Below, one piece after another: positions 13,100 through 13,655 of a DNA stretch of 13,655 nt. The position numbers and the translations under genes are program-made. Numbering within the stretch: the first letter of the stretch is position 1; each line of letters begins with the position of its first letter. Below the pieces are notes generated by a model. That model was given only the letters and a program-made list of their open reading frames with translations. It was not told the DNA's origin and did no database searches. This DNA comes from Bacillota bacterium (lineage in GTDB: Bacteria > Bacillota > Thermosediminibacteria > Thermosediminibacterales > Thermosediminibacteraceae): positions 1 to 13,655 of the forward strand of contig QGUT01000037.1 of assembly GCA_003242255.1 (NCBI GenBank). The letters run 5' to 3'.

Positions 13100-13342
13100 G
13101 GCCCTAATTCTTCCTGCGGCCGTCCTAGCGGTTTGGCACTTTAGCTCAAAGGCCGGGATTTTAAACGGCTACATCGTGCCCCACCCCATAAGGTTCTTCA
13201 GGCGGCGGTAACGTTGATAGAAAAAGGAACCCTGGCAGAGCATGTGGCAGCAAGCCTAGTCCGGGTATTTTGGGGTTTCTTCTGGGCCTTCATCCTGGCC
13301 TTTCCCGCTGCCGTCCTGATAGGCCTTGTAAGGCCTCTGTGA
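13074..13342 (+). pseudogene. Frameshifted, truncated ABC transporter permease (SsuC/TauC/NitT type)
   Basis: The first frame (13074-13211, 45 aa) begins MASLRKAVKALILPAAVLAV and runs through GILNGYIVPHP, the usual N-terminus of nitrate/sulfonate/taurine-type permeases. Near 13188 the homology passes to the -1 frame (VLQAAVTLIEKGTLAEHVA, then SLVRVFWGFF and a membrane segment), which fits a one-base deletion. That frame stops at 13342 after about 85 codons in all, against about 250 in the intact family, and no permease-like sequence is visible beyond. The conserved EAA loop is therefore missing. The ATG overlaps hydF by 26 bp, as if it had been the next gene of the operon. Family call rests on a short stretch. 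Confidence 0.7.
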
Positions 13343-13358
13343 GTGGGGAAGTCCGTTG

Positions 13359-13379
13359 AAAGTCCGGCATGGACTTTTT
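13359..13379 (+). terminator. Possible terminator after hydF and the permease remnant
   Basis: AAAGTCC (13359-13365) pairs with GGACTTT (13371-13377) around a 5-nt loop and is followed by T residues to 13379. The stem is short. On the minus strand it is followed by only three U residues, so plus-strand use is more likely. Confidence 0.5.
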
Positions 13380-13389
13380 CATTCGTATC

Positions 13390-13590
13390 TTACTGAGTTT
13401 CTTTTATCCCTATTTCTTGTATGGATTCCGTAGGTATAACTTCGCCGTTAATAATAATAATAGCTTTTGGCTTTCTTCTCTCCTCCTGTTTGATCATAAT
13501 AACTCTTTGATAATCTTCTCCTTTTTTCTCTCCAAAATTTACATAGATATTCTTTTTATCGCATTTTATTTCTGCATGACTGAAGCTCAA
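13390..13590 (-). CDS. Small hypothetical protein, N-terminus uncertain
   Basis: I do not recognise this family. The 66-aa reading frame is rich in Lys, Glu and Ile (KCDKKNIYVNFGEKKGEDYQ, then a beta-like AIIIINGEVIP segment) and ends IKETQ. The only canonical start in frame is TTG at 13590, without a ribosome binding site. The frame stays open to an in-frame stop at 13648-13650, so up to 85 codons, and a GAGGAG at 13644-13649 lies just upstream of that open stretch but no start codon in frame follows it. Either the start is TTG 13590 or the gene is a broken fragment. The region is AT-rich, unlike the genes to its left. The opposite-strand frame 13369-13626 looks like its antisense. Confidence 0.4.
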   Translation of the reverse strand: MSFSHAEIKCDKKNIYVNFGEKKGEDYQRVIMIKQEERRKPKAIIIINGEVIPTESIQEIGIKETQ

Positions 13591-13655
13591 GTATATGTAA
13601 TAAATTTCTTTACCTTCTATTTTTGATTTAGCTACAAAAAAATCTCCTCAGACAG

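Noticed and set aside
13188..13211. Programmed -1 frameshift in the permease
   Set aside because: There is no clear slippery heptamer, and the second frame ends far short of a full permease, so decay is the simpler reading.
13369..13626. Plus-strand ORF of 85 codons rich in Phe, Leu and Asn
   Set aside because: It is the complement of the more protein-like minus-strand frame in the same AT-rich stretch; no ribosome binding site and no recognised motif.
1..13655. CRISPR array, tRNA, rRNA or complete insertion sequence
   Set aside because: No regularly spaced repeats, cloverleaf-like segments, rRNA-like stretches, or transposase genes were seen.

Overview
The window looks like chromosome of an anaerobic, probably thermophilic Firmicute (class Clostridia, possibly Thermoanaerobacterales). 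The reasons are an oxygen-sensitive class III ribonucleotide reductase with its radical-SAM activase, [FeFe]-hydrogenase maturases, a NiaR/NiaX niacin pair, strong purine-rich ribosome binding sites and near-consensus sigma-A promoters. The taxonomic placement is an inference; no rRNA is present. Most of the window has moderate GC content; the last ~310 bases are clearly AT-rich.

Layout. (1) 1-2722, minus strand: nrdD followed by nrdG (runs off the left edge), overlapping by 17 bp, for anaerobic dNTP synthesis. (2) 2723-3482: a small membrane-anchored protein of unknown function (minus) with its own terminator, divergent from niaR. (3) 3483-4642, plus strand: niaR (niacin-responsive repressor), a terminator, then niaX (niacin-uptake ECF S-component) behind its own promoter, whose spacer is filled with AT dyads that could be NiaR sites. 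(4) 4652-7561, minus strand: a RocB-like M20 peptidase followed by isoaspartyl dipeptidase iadA, closed by a terminator. (5) 7674-9104, plus strand: a RocR-like PAS/AAA+/Fis sigma-54 activator, divergent from rocB. A bidirectional terminator separates it from (6) 9155-10465, minus strand: a GTPase of the cyclic-2,3-diphosphoglycerate-synthetase-like family (COG2403-type). (7) 10466-10791: a dense 326-bp regulatory region. (8) 10792-13099, plus strand: hydE and hydF, maturases of [FeFe]-hydrogenase; hydG is not in the window. (9) 13074-13342: a frameshifted, truncated ABC permease remnant, a probable terminator, and an AT-rich tail with one weak ORF.

Two observations stand out. First, the GTPase gene has a textbook sigma-54 promoter (TGGCAC-N5-TTGC on the minus strand) preceded by two GC-N11-GC elements, one a perfect dyad. 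The only sigma-54 activator in the window is the RocR-like protein encoded next to it. This suggests the GTPase belongs to an amino-acid (arginine or peptide) catabolic regulon with rocB and iadA rather than making a thermoprotectant. Second, hydEF is read from a consensus sigma-A promoter through a leader holding an intrinsic terminator, a 13-bp antiterminator that would destroy it, and an upstream hairpin that would block the antiterminator. These are the parts of a transcription attenuator or riboswitch-like control of hydrogenase maturation, and I cannot assign it to a known RNA class.
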